DNA from: Deltaproteobacteria bacterium
Lineage (GTDB): Bacteria; Desulfobacterota_C; Deferrisomatia; Deferrisomatales; JACRMM01
Reading direction: 5' to 3'
DNA length: 18,684 nucleotides
Assembly: GCA_016218905.1 (NCBI GenBank)
Contig: JACRCS010000433.1
Location: 1-18,684 of the forward strand
Below are positions 6,146-13,336 of this stretch, piece by piece. Made by a program: the position numbers and the translations under genes. The notes beneath the pieces were generated by a model. The model had not been told where the DNA came from and searched no databases. It saw only the letters and a program-made list of their open reading frames with translations. How positions within the stretch are numbered: the stretch's first letter is position 1; each line of letters begins with the position of its first letter.

Positions 6146-8254
6146 ATGATCGTAGCGCTCCCGAGAGGCCTCGCAATCGTTCTCGCCTCTCTCCTTTGGC
6201 TCGCCCCGCAGGTCCCGCCGGCGTTCGGAGCGGAAGAGGGAGCCGCCCCACCGCTGCGGCGCGTCGTCCTCTATAAGCACGGAATGGGGTATCTGGAACG
6301 GGAGGGCACGGTCTCGGGCGACAGCTCCGTCGCGCTCTCCTTTCGCCCGGACCAGATGAAGGACCTCCTGACGAGCTTCTTCGCCGTGGATCTCGGCGGA
6401 GGGAAGATCACGTCCGTCCGCTACGACACCCAAGACCCCACGTCGAAGCGCCTCGAAGGGATCCCGTTCCGCGTACCGGCTGACTCGGCGCTGAGTGAGT
6501 TCCTCGCGACGCTCCAGGGGGCGAAGGTCTCCGGCCGGGCCGGCGGCGAACCCTACGAGGGTCGCATCCTCGGGCTCGAGCCTCGCATCGAAGTCGTGAA
6601 CGGAAAGGCGGTGAAGACGGGTTATCAGCTCGTCCTCCTCACCGCGGCCGGCTCCCTCCGTTCGCTCGACCTCTACTCCCTCGGGGAGCTCACGTTCGCC
6701 GATGAGCCGCTGCGGCGCGACCTCGCCCGGCTCCTGGAGATCCAGCTCGACGCGAAGAGCTCCGGACGCCGCAACCTCGTGGTGACGGCTGCCGGGACGG
6801 GCGAGCGCCGGATCCGGATGGGATACCTGCTGGAGATGCCGGTCTGGAAGTCCTCCTACCGGGTGCTCTTCGACCGGAAGGAGGCGGACTCCGCGCTCCT
6901 CCAGGGCTGGGCCCTCGCAGAGAACACGACGGACGAGGACTGGCGCAGCGTCGCGCTCGCGTTCGTGGCCGGAAATCCCCTCTCCTTCTCGATGGACCTC
7001 TACTCGCCGGTGTACGTTCCGCGACCGGAGGTCCCCGTCCCCGGCCTCGACGGCATGGCGGTCGACTGGAGGGCGGCCCCGGCGCCCGAAGCGGCCGGGA
7101 CGTACGCGGCCAAGACCGGAGCAAAAGCCGTCGGGTCCGACTCCCGGAACGCCCTCGCCGCTTCCCCGGCTCCGCCGCCGGCGGCGGCCCGCCGGCCGGA
7201 CCTCGCTCCAGTGGGGCCGGAGCTCGGGCTCTCTGCCGAGCTCCTGGCGGCGAGCGTCGGGGCCGCGGCCCAGGGAGCGAAGGTCGGCGAGCTCTTCTCT
7301 TACGAGGCGAAGACCCCGGTCACGGTCCCGAGCGGGCAAGCCGCCATGGTCCCGATCGTCTCCACCCGGATCCAGGGGCGCCGGGTCCTCCTCTATCGCG
7401 CCACCTTCTCTCCGCGACCCGTCAACGCGTTCGCCCTCCGCAACGACGGCGAGCTCACGCTCGACGCCGGGGCCGTCACCTTCTTCGAGGACGGCACCTC
7501 CCTCGGCGAGGGCATTCTGGGGCACACCCTCGCCCCGGGCGGCCAGGAAGTCATCCCCTACGCGGTCAATGCCTCGGTGGACGTGATCCCCCAGACCAAA
7601 TCCGAGCGGCATCCGCGGACGCGCGGCAGGCTCGCCGACGGGGTGCTGACTCTCGAGCGCTCCGAGAGCCTCGTCACGTCCTGGAGGATCGTGAACCGGG
7701 GAAAGGAGGCGGCGACCCTGTGGCTCGACCACCCGAAGAACCCGCAATACCGGCTCGCGAAACCCGAGAAGCCGCTCAAGGAGGTCGGAAGCGACTACCG
7801 GTTCGAGGTGGCGGTGCCTGCCGGTTCGGAGAGCCTCACCTTCGTCGTCGAGGAGCGAAAGCCCGTCTTCGAGACGGTCCTGCTCGCGAACGCAGACGTG
7901 ACCGCACTGCGGCTCTACGCCTCCGAACCTTACCTCTCCGCCGGCACCCGCAAGTTCCTCACGGAGATCTCGGAGCTCGCGGTCAGGCGAAGTGCGCTCC
8001 GGCGGGAGGAAGGAGAGCTCGAGCAGCAGAGCCGAAGACTTGGGGAGGAGCAGGAGAGACTGCGGAGCAACCTCAGCACTGCCCTTACGAACGCGCCCAA
8101 AGAGCAGGAGCTCCGCGCCCGCTGGCTCGACTCGCTCGCGGCGGCCGAGCAGAAGCTCGCCGAGCTCCGCCGAAAGCTCGACGAATCGGGCGAGAAAGTC
8201 CGTCTCCTGGAAGAGGAGCTCGCGGCGAAGATCCGGAACTTTCGAGGAGAGTGA
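6146..8254 (+). CDS. Exported DUF4139-family protein with C-terminal coiled coil
   Basis: A 702-residue protein with a signal peptide: arginine near the start, a hydrophobic core at 8-20 and a likely cut after AFG (28). Next comes an N-terminal beta-rich region opening with RRVVLYKHGMGYLER (38-52). The central region has RIRMGYLLEMPVWKSSYRV (about 225-243) and ENTTDEDW, the hallmark of DUF4139 proteins. A Pro/Ala-rich linker spans about 308-360. The C-terminal 100 residues (603-702) are charged heptads forming a coiled coil. It is probably periplasmic or envelope-associated; the biochemical function of the family is unknown to me. GGAGGA lies five bases before the ATG. It lies downstream of a terminator-bearing leader and 99 nt ahead of the methyltransferase gene, with which it may be cotranscribed. 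Confidence 0.88.
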   Translation: MIVALPRGLAIVLASLLWLAPQVPPAFGAEEGAAPPLRRVVLYKHGMGYLEREGTVSGDSSVALSFRPDQMKDLLTSFFAVDLGGGKITSVRYDTQDPTSKRLEGIPFRVPADSALSEFLATLQGAKVSGRAGGEPYEGRILGLEPRIEVVNGKAVKTGYQLVLLTAAGSLRSLDLYSLGELTFADEPLRRDLARLLEIQLDAKSSGRRNLVVTAAGTGERRIRMGYLLEMPVWKSSYRVLFDRKEADSALLQGWALAENTTDEDWRSVALAFVAGNPLSFSMDLYSPVYVPRPEVPVPGLDGMAVDWRAAPAPEAAGTYAAKTGAKAVGSDSRNALAASPAPPPAAARRPDLAPVGPELGLSAELLAASVGAAAQGAKVGELFSYEAKTPVTVPSGQAAMVPIVSTRIQGRRVLLYRATFSPRPVNAFALRNDGELTLDAGAVTFFEDGTSLGEGILGHTLAPGGQEVIPYAVNASVDVIPQTKSERHPRTRGRLADGVLTLERSESLVTSWRIVNRGKEAATLWLDHPKNPQYRLAKPEKPLKEVGSDYRFEVAVPAGSESLTFVVEERKPVFETVLLANADVTALRLYASEPYLSAGTRKFLTEISELAVRRSALRREEGELEQQSRRLGEEQERLRSNLSTALTNAPKEQELRARWLDSLAAAEQKLAELRRKLDESGEKVRLLEEELAAKIRNFRGE

Positions 8255-8353
8255 AGGCTTCTCCTGGAGTCCCCGCAGCCTGGCGCCGCCGGGAAGCGCC
8301 GTACGGGATTCAGCCGCCCCACGCCCGTCGCACTCCAGAAAAGGAGATCAGAG

Positions 8354-9349
8354 ATGCCCGAGCACGCTGTGACGCCCGAATGGCTCATGAGGGTCACGGG
8401 ACAGTATTGGGAAGCGTGTGTCCTCCACGCGGCCGTTCGGCTGGACGTCTTCACCGGACTGGGGGACGGCGTCTCGACCGCTCGGGAACTGGCCGGCCGG
8501 CTAGGTCTGTCGGAACGCGGGGCCGAGGGGCTCTTGAATGCCCTCTCGGCGATGGGCCTCCTCGTGAAGGAAGGCGAAGCGTTCCGGAACGCGCCCGGCA
8601 GCCTGGCCTACCTGAGCAGCACCTCGCCCGAGTACATGGGGTACCTGATCGGGCACCACCAGAACCTGATTGCCTCCTGGTCGAGACTGCATGAAGCAGT
8701 CCGGACCGGTGAGCCCGTTCCGTCGAACTCGTCCATCCCGGAGGAGGAGAGGAGGCGAAACTTCCTCCTCGGGATGTTCAACAGCGGGTCGATGTTCGGC
8801 CCGATGATCTCGAAGATGGTCGATCTGCGCGGGCGCAAGACGCTGCTCGACCTGGGCGGCGGCCCGGGGACCTATGCGGTCCACTTCTGCCTCCAGAACC
8901 CGGACCTTCGCGCCACGGTGTTCGATCTGCCGACCACGGAGCCCTTCGCCCGGGGCGTGATCGAGCGTTACGGACTCTCCGGCCGAATCGCCTTTCAGGG
9001 GGGGAATTACCTGAAAGACCCGGTGCCGGGGGACTACGACGTCGTCTGGACGTCGCACAACCTCCACTCCGAGGGGCCGGAGGGTTGCCGCACGATCCTG
9101 CGCAAGGCGGTGGGCGCCCTCAGGCCCGGCGGCCTGCTCCTGATCCACGAGTTCTACCTCGAGGAGTCGAAGGACCGGCCCCTCTTCCCGGCGCTCTTTT
9201 CCCTCAATATGCTCGTCAACACGCGCGAGGGGCGCTCCTACGCGGAGGACGAGATCAGAGCGATGCTCGAGGAGCTCGGAGTGCGCGAAATCCGGCGCCT
9301 TCCGAGCTACGGCCCGAGCGAAGCGGGGATCCTGGCGGGATCGGGGTGA
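8354..9349 (+). CDS. SAM-dependent O-methyltransferase (COMT/ASMT-like)
   Basis: A 331-residue protein in two parts. The N-terminal winged-helix dimerisation domain covers about 5-90 (TGQYWEACVLHAAVRLDVF, then RELAGRLGLSERGAEGLLNAL). A Rossmann methyltransferase domain follows, with SAM-binding LDLGGGPGTYA (165-175), acidic motif VFDLP (189-193) and ALRPGGLLLIHEF (255-267). NLHSEGPEG (236-244) sits where plant-type O-methyltransferases carry the catalytic His, here H238. The substrate is unknown; relatives methylate small phenolic, polyketide or carotenoid hydroxyls. GGAGAT lies about five bases before the ATG. No biosynthetic partner genes are adjacent. Its stop is one base from the convergent gspB stop. 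Confidence 0.9.
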   Translation: MPEHAVTPEWLMRVTGQYWEACVLHAAVRLDVFTGLGDGVSTARELAGRLGLSERGAEGLLNALSAMGLLVKEGEAFRNAPGSLAYLSSTSPEYMGYLIGHHQNLIASWSRLHEAVRTGEPVPSNSSIPEEERRRNFLLGMFNSGSMFGPMISKMVDLRGRKTLLDLGGGPGTYAVHFCLQNPDLRATVFDLPTTEPFARGVIERYGLSGRIAFQGGNYLKDPVPGDYDVVWTSHNLHSEGPEGCRTILRKAVGALRPGGLLLIHEFYLEESKDRPLFPALFSLNMLVNTREGRSYAEDEIRAMLEELGVREIRRLPSYGPSEAGILAGSG

Positions 9350-9350
9350 C

Positions 9351-10214
9351 TCAGCGCTCGGCCTTCAGCTTCACGACCCCGTGCCCATAGTCGATGACGG
9401 CGCCCTCGGGCGTGATCTCCTTGACGAGGGGGCCGCCGCTGCCCCCGATCCTCTGGCCGGTCCGGTAGGTCTGGCCGTTGATGAAGACGAGGCGCTGGGC
9501 GGGGTCGTCGGCGTAGACGTGGGCGTTGAGCTCGAGCTTCGGCAGGGCCTGCCGCTCCTCGGACGGGAGCTCCTCGACCGGCGCGGCCCGAGGTTCCGGA
9601 GCGGGCGGTTTCACGACGGCAGGCGGCGGGGTCGTGAGGGCGGGGGCGCGTAGCGCCGCCGTCTCCCTCGGCGCGGGCGGGGGCGTCTCGGCCGGCAGGG
9701 GCGCGGTCGAGGGGAGCAGCTGGACCGGCGGAGCGCTCGGACGGGGTGCGGTGGCCTGGGGCGGGGACCGCAACTCGGCCGACGGCTGCCGAACCGCGAG
9801 CTCCGTCGCGGGCCGGGCCGCCTCAGGCTGCTTGGGAGGCGTGCGGTCCACCGGCCGGGTTACGGGTTCGGCGACGGACGCGACCGGAGCGGCCGAGGGG
9901 AGAGGCTTCGTCTCCCTCGGCGGCTCCGGCACCGGTTGTGGCTGCGGCACGGAGGGCGCGAGGGCGGTCGCCGCCGGTGCGGCCGCGACGGCTGCCGGGG
10001 GCGCAGGGCGGAGGGGGGTCTCGGACGCGCCCCTGGAGCGAAGCACTACCCCCACGACGACCGCGTTCGCGAGGAGCGCACCGCCGACCCAGACCCAGGG
10101 CCAGAAGCGCTGCCGCCGCTCCTTCAGGGGAGGAAGCAGGTAGTGCATCCGGTCCCGCGGACCCGGCCTCCGGGAGCGTTCGGCTCGCTTCAGGGCTTCG
10201 AGGATGAACGACAT
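9351..10214 (-). CDS. gspB: Type II secretion accessory protein GspB
   Basis: A 287-residue protein. The cytoplasmic start MSFILEALKRAE is the signature of GspB/ExeB. One membrane helix follows (about 38-58). A long Pro/Ala-rich periplasmic linker (about 62-215) leads to the C-terminal T2SSB domain (about 222-285), with LNAHVYADDPAQRLVFINGQ and a final GHGVVKL. In Aeromonas ExeAB, the GspA-GspB complex binds peptidoglycan and helps place the secretin ring. It follows gspA on the minus strand after a 216-nt gap filled by a heptanucleotide array. TTGGAG lies six bases before the ATG. No other gsp genes are in the window. Confidence 0.9.
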   Translation of the reverse strand: MSFILEALKRAERSRRPGPRDRMHYLLPPLKERRQRFWPWVWVGGALLANAVVVGVVLRSRGASETPLRPAPPAAVAAAPAATALAPSVPQPQPVPEPPRETKPLPSAAPVASVAEPVTRPVDRTPPKQPEAARPATELAVRQPSAELRSPPQATAPRPSAPPVQLLPSTAPLPAETPPPAPRETAALRAPALTTPPPAVVKPPAPEPRAAPVEELPSEERQALPKLELNAHVYADDPAQRLVFINGQTYRTGQRIGGSGGPLVKEITPEGAVIDYGHGVVKLKAER

Positions 10215-10250
10215 GTCGGCTCCAATGTCAGTTCTCAGTTGGAAGTCGTC

Positions 10251-10409
10251 GGTTGTCGGTTCTCAGTCCCCTCGGTCCCGACCGATCACCGATCACCGAT
10301 CACCGATCACCGATCACCGATCACCGATCACCGATCACCGATCACCGATCACCGATCACCGATCACCGATCACCGATCACCGATCACCGATAACCGATAA
10401 CCGACAACC
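10251..10409. repeat. Heptanucleotide tandem array flanked by inverted repeats
   Basis: ACCGATC is repeated 15 times without error (10281-10385), then three decayed copies (ACCGATA, ACCGATA, ACCGACA) run to 10406. An 11-bp inverted repeat flanks the array: GGTTGTCGGTT at 10251-10261 and AACCGACAACC at 10399-10409. Each perfect unit contains a GATC site, so GATC recurs every seven bases on both strands. The array lies between gspA and gspB inside their probable transcript, outside both coding regions. Confidence 0.95.
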
Positions 10410-10430
10410 ACTCCGGGCTCCCAGAGTCCT

Positions 10431-11411
10431 CTACTCCACGAGAGCCCTGGCCGCGGGCGTGGAGGCAGGGATGCCGGCCGCGGAGCTCCGGGGAAACACT
10501 TTGGCCCAGAGGGCCCCGGGGCCACCGAGGAGCGCCGTCGCTCCCAGGGCCAGGAGCGCGAGGCCGATCGCCCACGGCACCCACCGCCGCCCGCCGAGGC
10601 GCCTCGTCTCTCCGAGGACCTCCCGGGCGGCCTTCCCGACGAACCAGCGGTTCACGCGCTCCCGGTCCCGGGCGTAGGCCCCCAGGAGCGCCCGATCGCA
10701 GATGACGTTGATGAGCCGCGGGACTCCGCCGGACCGGCGGTGCACCGCCCGCAGGGCCGCCGGGGAGAAGATCGGGCGGGAGCAGCCGGCTACCTCGAGC
10801 CGGTGGCGCACGTAGGTCGCCGTCTCCCGGGCGGAGAGCGGGGCGAGGTGGTAGCGGGCCGTGATGCGCTGGGCGAGCTGGCGCAAGCCCGAGCGCGCCA
10901 TCATGTCCCGGAGCTCGGGCTGCCCGATGAGGATGATCTTCAGCAGCTTGTCGGTGGCGGTCTCGAGGTTCGTGAGCAGCCGGACCTGCTCCAGCACGTC
11001 GGGCTGAAGCTGTTGGGCCTCGTCGATGATGACGACGGTCCGGCGACCGGCGGCGTGGGTCGCCAGGAGGTGCCGGTTGAGGACGTCGACGAGCGACTTG
11101 ATGCTCCGGTCCGCTCCGTACTCGACCCCGAGCTCGTCGCAGATCGTCGCCAGGAGCTCCGAGGCGCTCTGCCGCGGGTTGAGGACCAGGGCGACGTCGA
11201 CCTCCGAGGGCGCCTGCTCCAGGAGGGACCGGCAGAGGGTCGTCTTCCCCGTCCCGACCTCGCCGGTGAGCTGGACGAAACCGCCGCCCTGCCCGAGCCC
11301 GTAGAACAGGTGAGCGAGCGCCTCCCGGTGGCGCTCGCTCAGGAAGAGGTAGCGCGGGTCGGGGGTGAGGGAGAACGGGTTCTCTTCGAGGCGGAAGTGC
11401 GCGCGGTACAT
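10431..11411 (-). CDS. gspA: Type II secretion ATPase GspA/ExeA
   Basis: A 326-residue AAA+ ATPase starting with the typical MYRAHFRLEENPFSLTPDPR. The Walker A motif is GEVGTGKTT (50-58) and Walker B is VVIIDEAQ (126-133). A sensor-1-like LLTNLE (145-150) and a winged-helix lid with SGGVPRLINVICDRAL (227-242) follow. One membrane helix (about 277-297) ends the protein with a short tail. Longer ExeA proteins have a periplasmic peptidoglycan-binding domain, which is absent here, so GspB may carry the envelope contact. The gene heads the gspA-gspB pair. A promoter and palindrome lie just upstream, and a degenerate receiver gene lies 175 nt further upstream on the same strand. Confidence 0.92.
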   Translation of the reverse strand: MYRAHFRLEENPFSLTPDPRYLFLSERHREALAHLFYGLGQGGGFVQLTGEVGTGKTTLCRSLLEQAPSEVDVALVLNPRQSASELLATICDELGVEYGADRSIKSLVDVLNRHLLATHAAGRRTVVIIDEAQQLQPDVLEQVRLLTNLETATDKLLKIILIGQPELRDMMARSGLRQLAQRITARYHLAPLSARETATYVRHRLEVAGCSRPIFSPAALRAVHRRSGGVPRLINVICDRALLGAYARDRERVNRWFVGKAAREVLGETRRLGGRRWVPWAIGLALLALGATALLGGPGALWAKVFPRSSAAGIPASTPAARALVE

Positions 11412-11427
11412 GCGCTCTCGAGGGACG

Positions 11428-11448
11428 AGGGGAGTCGTGAACTCCCCT
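11428..11448. promoter_or_regulatory. Operator-like palindrome at the gspA start
   Basis: AGGGGAGT (11428-11435) and ACTCCCCT (11441-11448) form perfect 8-bp arms around a five-base spacer. The site overlaps the end of the predicted -10 box and the expected transcription start of gspA. It could bind a dimeric regulator or form a hairpin at the mRNA 5' end. Confidence 0.45.
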
Positions 11449-11475
11449 TGTAGCAGCCGCCTCCCCCTCGGTCAA
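11447..11475 (-). promoter_or_regulatory. Predicted sigma-70-type promoter of gspAB
   Basis: On the minus strand, TTGACC (complement of 11470-11475) is followed after 17 bases by TACAAG (complement of 11447-11452). Spacing is ideal and both hexamers are close to consensus. The start point would fall near 11440, leaving a leader of about 30 nt before the gspA ATG. An additional AGCCGCC/GGCGGCT inverted repeat (11455-11461 with 11478-11484) spans the -35 region. Confidence 0.45.
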
Positions 11476-11537
11476 GCGGCGGCTGAAAGCCCCTCCAGGA
11501 AGGCTTTACGCGGGCCTGCCGCCGAGTTGGAGCTTCC

Positions 11538-11561
11538 CCCGGGACGTTCGCCCGTCCCGGG
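11538..11561 (-). terminator. Hairpin after the receiver gene
   Basis: CCCGGGACG (11538-11546) pairs perfectly with CGTCCCGGG (11553-11561) around a six-base loop. It lies 26 nt past the stop of the receiver gene on its strand. No T tract follows, so it may be a pausing or mRNA-stabilising hairpin rather than a true intrinsic terminator. Confidence 0.35.
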
Positions 11562-11586
11562 CGAGGCACCCGCGCCCCCGGGTCGG

Positions 11587-12000
11587 TCAGCAGGCGCGCG
11601 CTTCGAAGACCGTACCCGTCCCCAGCGGCCGGCGCCTCATCATCAGGACGGACCCGACCCTCCACGGAAGGCGCCGGATGTCCACCGGCTTCTCGAGGCA
11701 GAGGTCGCAGCCGGCGCGCGCCGCTTCGCTGTCCGCGGACACGTCGGCCGCTACCGCGATTACGGGCAGAGGCTGAACGGAACGGAGCGTGGCGACCAAT
11801 TTCCAGCCGTCCGCCGTCGTCCCGATCTCGGCGAGAACCGCGTCGCAGCGCTTCCGGGAGAGGATCGAGGAAGCCTCCGCTTCGGACTCCGCCTCGAGGA
11901 CCTCGTACCCCGCGCGCCGCAAAACCTTCGCGAAGAGCAGTCGGTCCGATTCGTCTTTATCCACGATGAGGATTCGCTTTTCCCTCGAGCGGCATCCCAT
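11587..12000 (-). CDS. Atypical receiver-domain protein with degenerate active site
   Basis: A 137-residue single-domain protein with a CheY-like pattern: RILIVDKDESDR (9-20), RAGYEVLEAESEAEA (29-43), AVLAEIG (54-60), PVIAVAAD (79-86) and CLEKPVD (101-107). The usual phospho-accepting Asp is Glu (E58), the conserved Thr/Ser is Ala (A84), and the second acidic residue of the pair is Lys (K15); only K104 is kept. It is therefore unlikely to be phosphorylated. Glu can mimic the phosphorylated state, so a constitutive or protein-docking role is possible (inference). AGGGAGGG lies about five bases upstream of the ATG. It precedes gspA on the same strand but has its own spacing and hairpin, so cotranscription is uncertain. 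Confidence 0.85.
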   Translation of the reverse strand: MGCRSREKRILIVDKDESDRLLFAKVLRRAGYEVLEAESEAEASSILSRKRCDAVLAEIGTTADGWKLVATLRSVQPLPVIAVAADVSADSEAARAGCDLCLEKPVDIRRLPWRVGSVLMMRRRPLGTGTVFEARAC

Positions 12001-12368
12001 GGCCCCCTCCCTGAAGTCGAAGTTAGTTCACACGGCCGATGCCATTGCAACGAGCGGGCCTTCGGCTCGCGCGCCTCGATTCTGGGGATCATTCCAGCAT
12101 GTAAGGTGCCCCGCGAGTGCCATCCGCCCGATACCGCTGTCGCCCGAACGCGACGGAGTTTTCCCAGTGCCGGCACGATTCCGGCACGGAAGGGCACGAT
12201 ACGGTCGGCTCCGGGCTATGAAAGGATGTTCGGCCCGGACTCGCAGGTTTTGTCGCCCGAGAACGACAGCGCCGTGGTCGGACGCCTCCGGTTCGCCTTC
12301 CGAAGGTCGAAGGGCGACTTGTGGAGGCCGTCTCGCCCGGACATAATGGCGGCCGAGGAACGACTGCC
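12001..12368. other. Intergenic region between divergent receiver and sppA genes
   Basis: This 368-nt stretch should contain two divergent promoters. The sppA promoter is predicted at 12319-12347; none is clear for the receiver gene. A direct repeat of CCGGCACG near 12170-12187 is the only other structure noticed. No small gene is supported. Confidence 0.5.
12319..12347 (+). promoter_or_regulatory. Predicted promoter of sppA
   Basis: TTGTGG (12319-12324) and CATAAT (12342-12347) are 17 bases apart. The -10 box matches consensus at five of six positions; the -35 box is weak. The transcript would start near 12354, just before GAGGAA (12355-12360), giving a very short leader. This argues for the ATG at 12369 and against the in-frame ATG at 12321. 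Confidence 0.4.
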
Positions 12369-13253
12369 ATGAAAAGACATCGACGACTGGCTTGGATCGG
12401 ATGGGGCGCGGCCCTCGCCCTGGGGCTCCTGCTCGCCGCGGCCACGGTCACCTCCTGGCGATCCGGCGGCGCGGCCGCGACCGGTGAGCGGCTCGGCGTG
12501 GTGGAGGTGCGCGGCTTCATCGGCGACGCCGCCCCCGTCCTGGAAGCCCTGCGGGACTTCCGCAAAGACGCGGACGTCAAGGCCGTGGTCCTGCGAGTGG
12601 ACAGCCCCGGGGGGCTCGTGGCACCGTCCCAGGAGATCCACGACGAGGTCAAGCGAACGGCCGCGGTCAAGCCGGTCGTGGCCTCCATGGGCACCCTCGC
12701 CGCGTCCGGTGGGTACTACATCTCGGCCCCCGCGACCCGCATCGTCGCGAACCCCGGAACGGCGACGGGCTCCATCGGGGTGGTGCTGAAATTCCAGGAC
12801 GTGCACCTCCTCCTCGACCGCTGGGGCCTGCGAGGCTCGGTCGTGAAGAGCGGGCCGCTCAAGGACGCAGGCTCACCCTTCCGCGAGATGACGAAGGCCG
12901 ACAAGGCCGTCTTTCAGGCTATCGTGGACGATATCTTCGCCCAGTTCGTGGACGCCGTGGCGAGCGGACGCCGGATGGACCGCGCGAAGGTCCTGATGCT
13001 CGCGGACGGCAGAGTCTACTCGGGCCGCCAGGCCCTGCAGCTCGGGCTCGTCGACCGCCTGGGGAACTTCTGGGAGGCCGTGGCGCTCGCGCAGGAGCTC
13101 GGAAAGCTGAAGGGCGAGCCCCGCCTCGAGTACCGCCGGAAGAAGACCGGTAGCGGCGTACTGCGCCTGGTGCTCGGGGAAGACTCCTCGCTCCTTCAGG
13201 ACCTGGAGGCGCTCTCGGCAGGACCGCTGCAGTACGCGCTGCCGGGCTGGTGA
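12369..13253 (+). CDS. sppA: Signal peptide peptidase SppA, short form
   Basis: A 294-residue inner-membrane serine protease of the S49 family. The N-terminal anchor helix spans about 7-27. The protease core shows VVLRVDSPGG (73-82), the nucleophile S113 in LAASGGYYIS, TGSIGVV (133-139) and the general base K165 in SGPLKDAGSPFR. A later RVYSGRQALQLGLVD (215-229) is also typical. It resembles the single-domain SppA of Bacillus and many Gram-negatives rather than the double-length E. coli enzyme. Its expected role is degrading cleaved signal peptides in the membrane. GAGGAA lies eight bases before the ATG. An FAD-dependent oxidoreductase gene follows 83 nt downstream on the same strand, perhaps cotranscribed. 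Confidence 0.93.
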   Translation: MKRHRRLAWIGWGAALALGLLLAAATVTSWRSGGAAATGERLGVVEVRGFIGDAAPVLEALRDFRKDADVKAVVLRVDSPGGLVAPSQEIHDEVKRTAAVKPVVASMGTLAASGGYYISAPATRIVANPGTATGSIGVVLKFQDVHLLLDRWGLRGSVVKSGPLKDAGSPFREMTKADKAVFQAIVDDIFAQFVDAVASGRRMDRAKVLMLADGRVYSGRQALQLGLVDRLGNFWEAVALAQELGKLKGEPRLEYRRKKTGSGVLRLVLGEDSSLLQDLEALSAGPLQYALPGW

Positions 13254-13270
13254 GCGCCGAGCAGGCTCTT

Positions 13271-13306
13271 GGTCCCATAACTCCCATCGGTCCTATAGGT
13301 CCCATT
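13271..13306. repeat. Four copies of a 9-nt repeat
   Basis: Imperfect copies of GGTCCCATN occur at 13271, 13280, 13289 and 13298 with exact 9-nt spacing. The array lies between sppA and the flavoprotein gene. Read in frame with the latter it encodes G-P-I triplets, which explains an artificial upstream extension from a GTG at 13250. Confidence 0.75.
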
Positions 13307-13336
13307 GCTCTCGGCGGTGGGACGAATGGGAAGAAT

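Noticed and set aside
5392..6276. A 294-codon plus-strand open frame across the kinase-DUF4139 gap
   Set aside because: It overlaps the kinase start and runs into the DUF4139 gene, its composition is Arg/Pro/Ser-rich with no recognisable domain, and it crosses the intrinsic terminator at 6015-6036.
5726..7747. A 673-codon minus-strand open frame
   Set aside because: It is mostly antisense to the clearly genuine DUF4139 gene; long antisense frames are expected at this GC content.
12321..12368. Earlier ATG start for sppA
   Set aside because: It would place the start inside the predicted promoter and add a 16-residue polar stretch ahead of the membrane anchor, with no Shine-Dalgarno.
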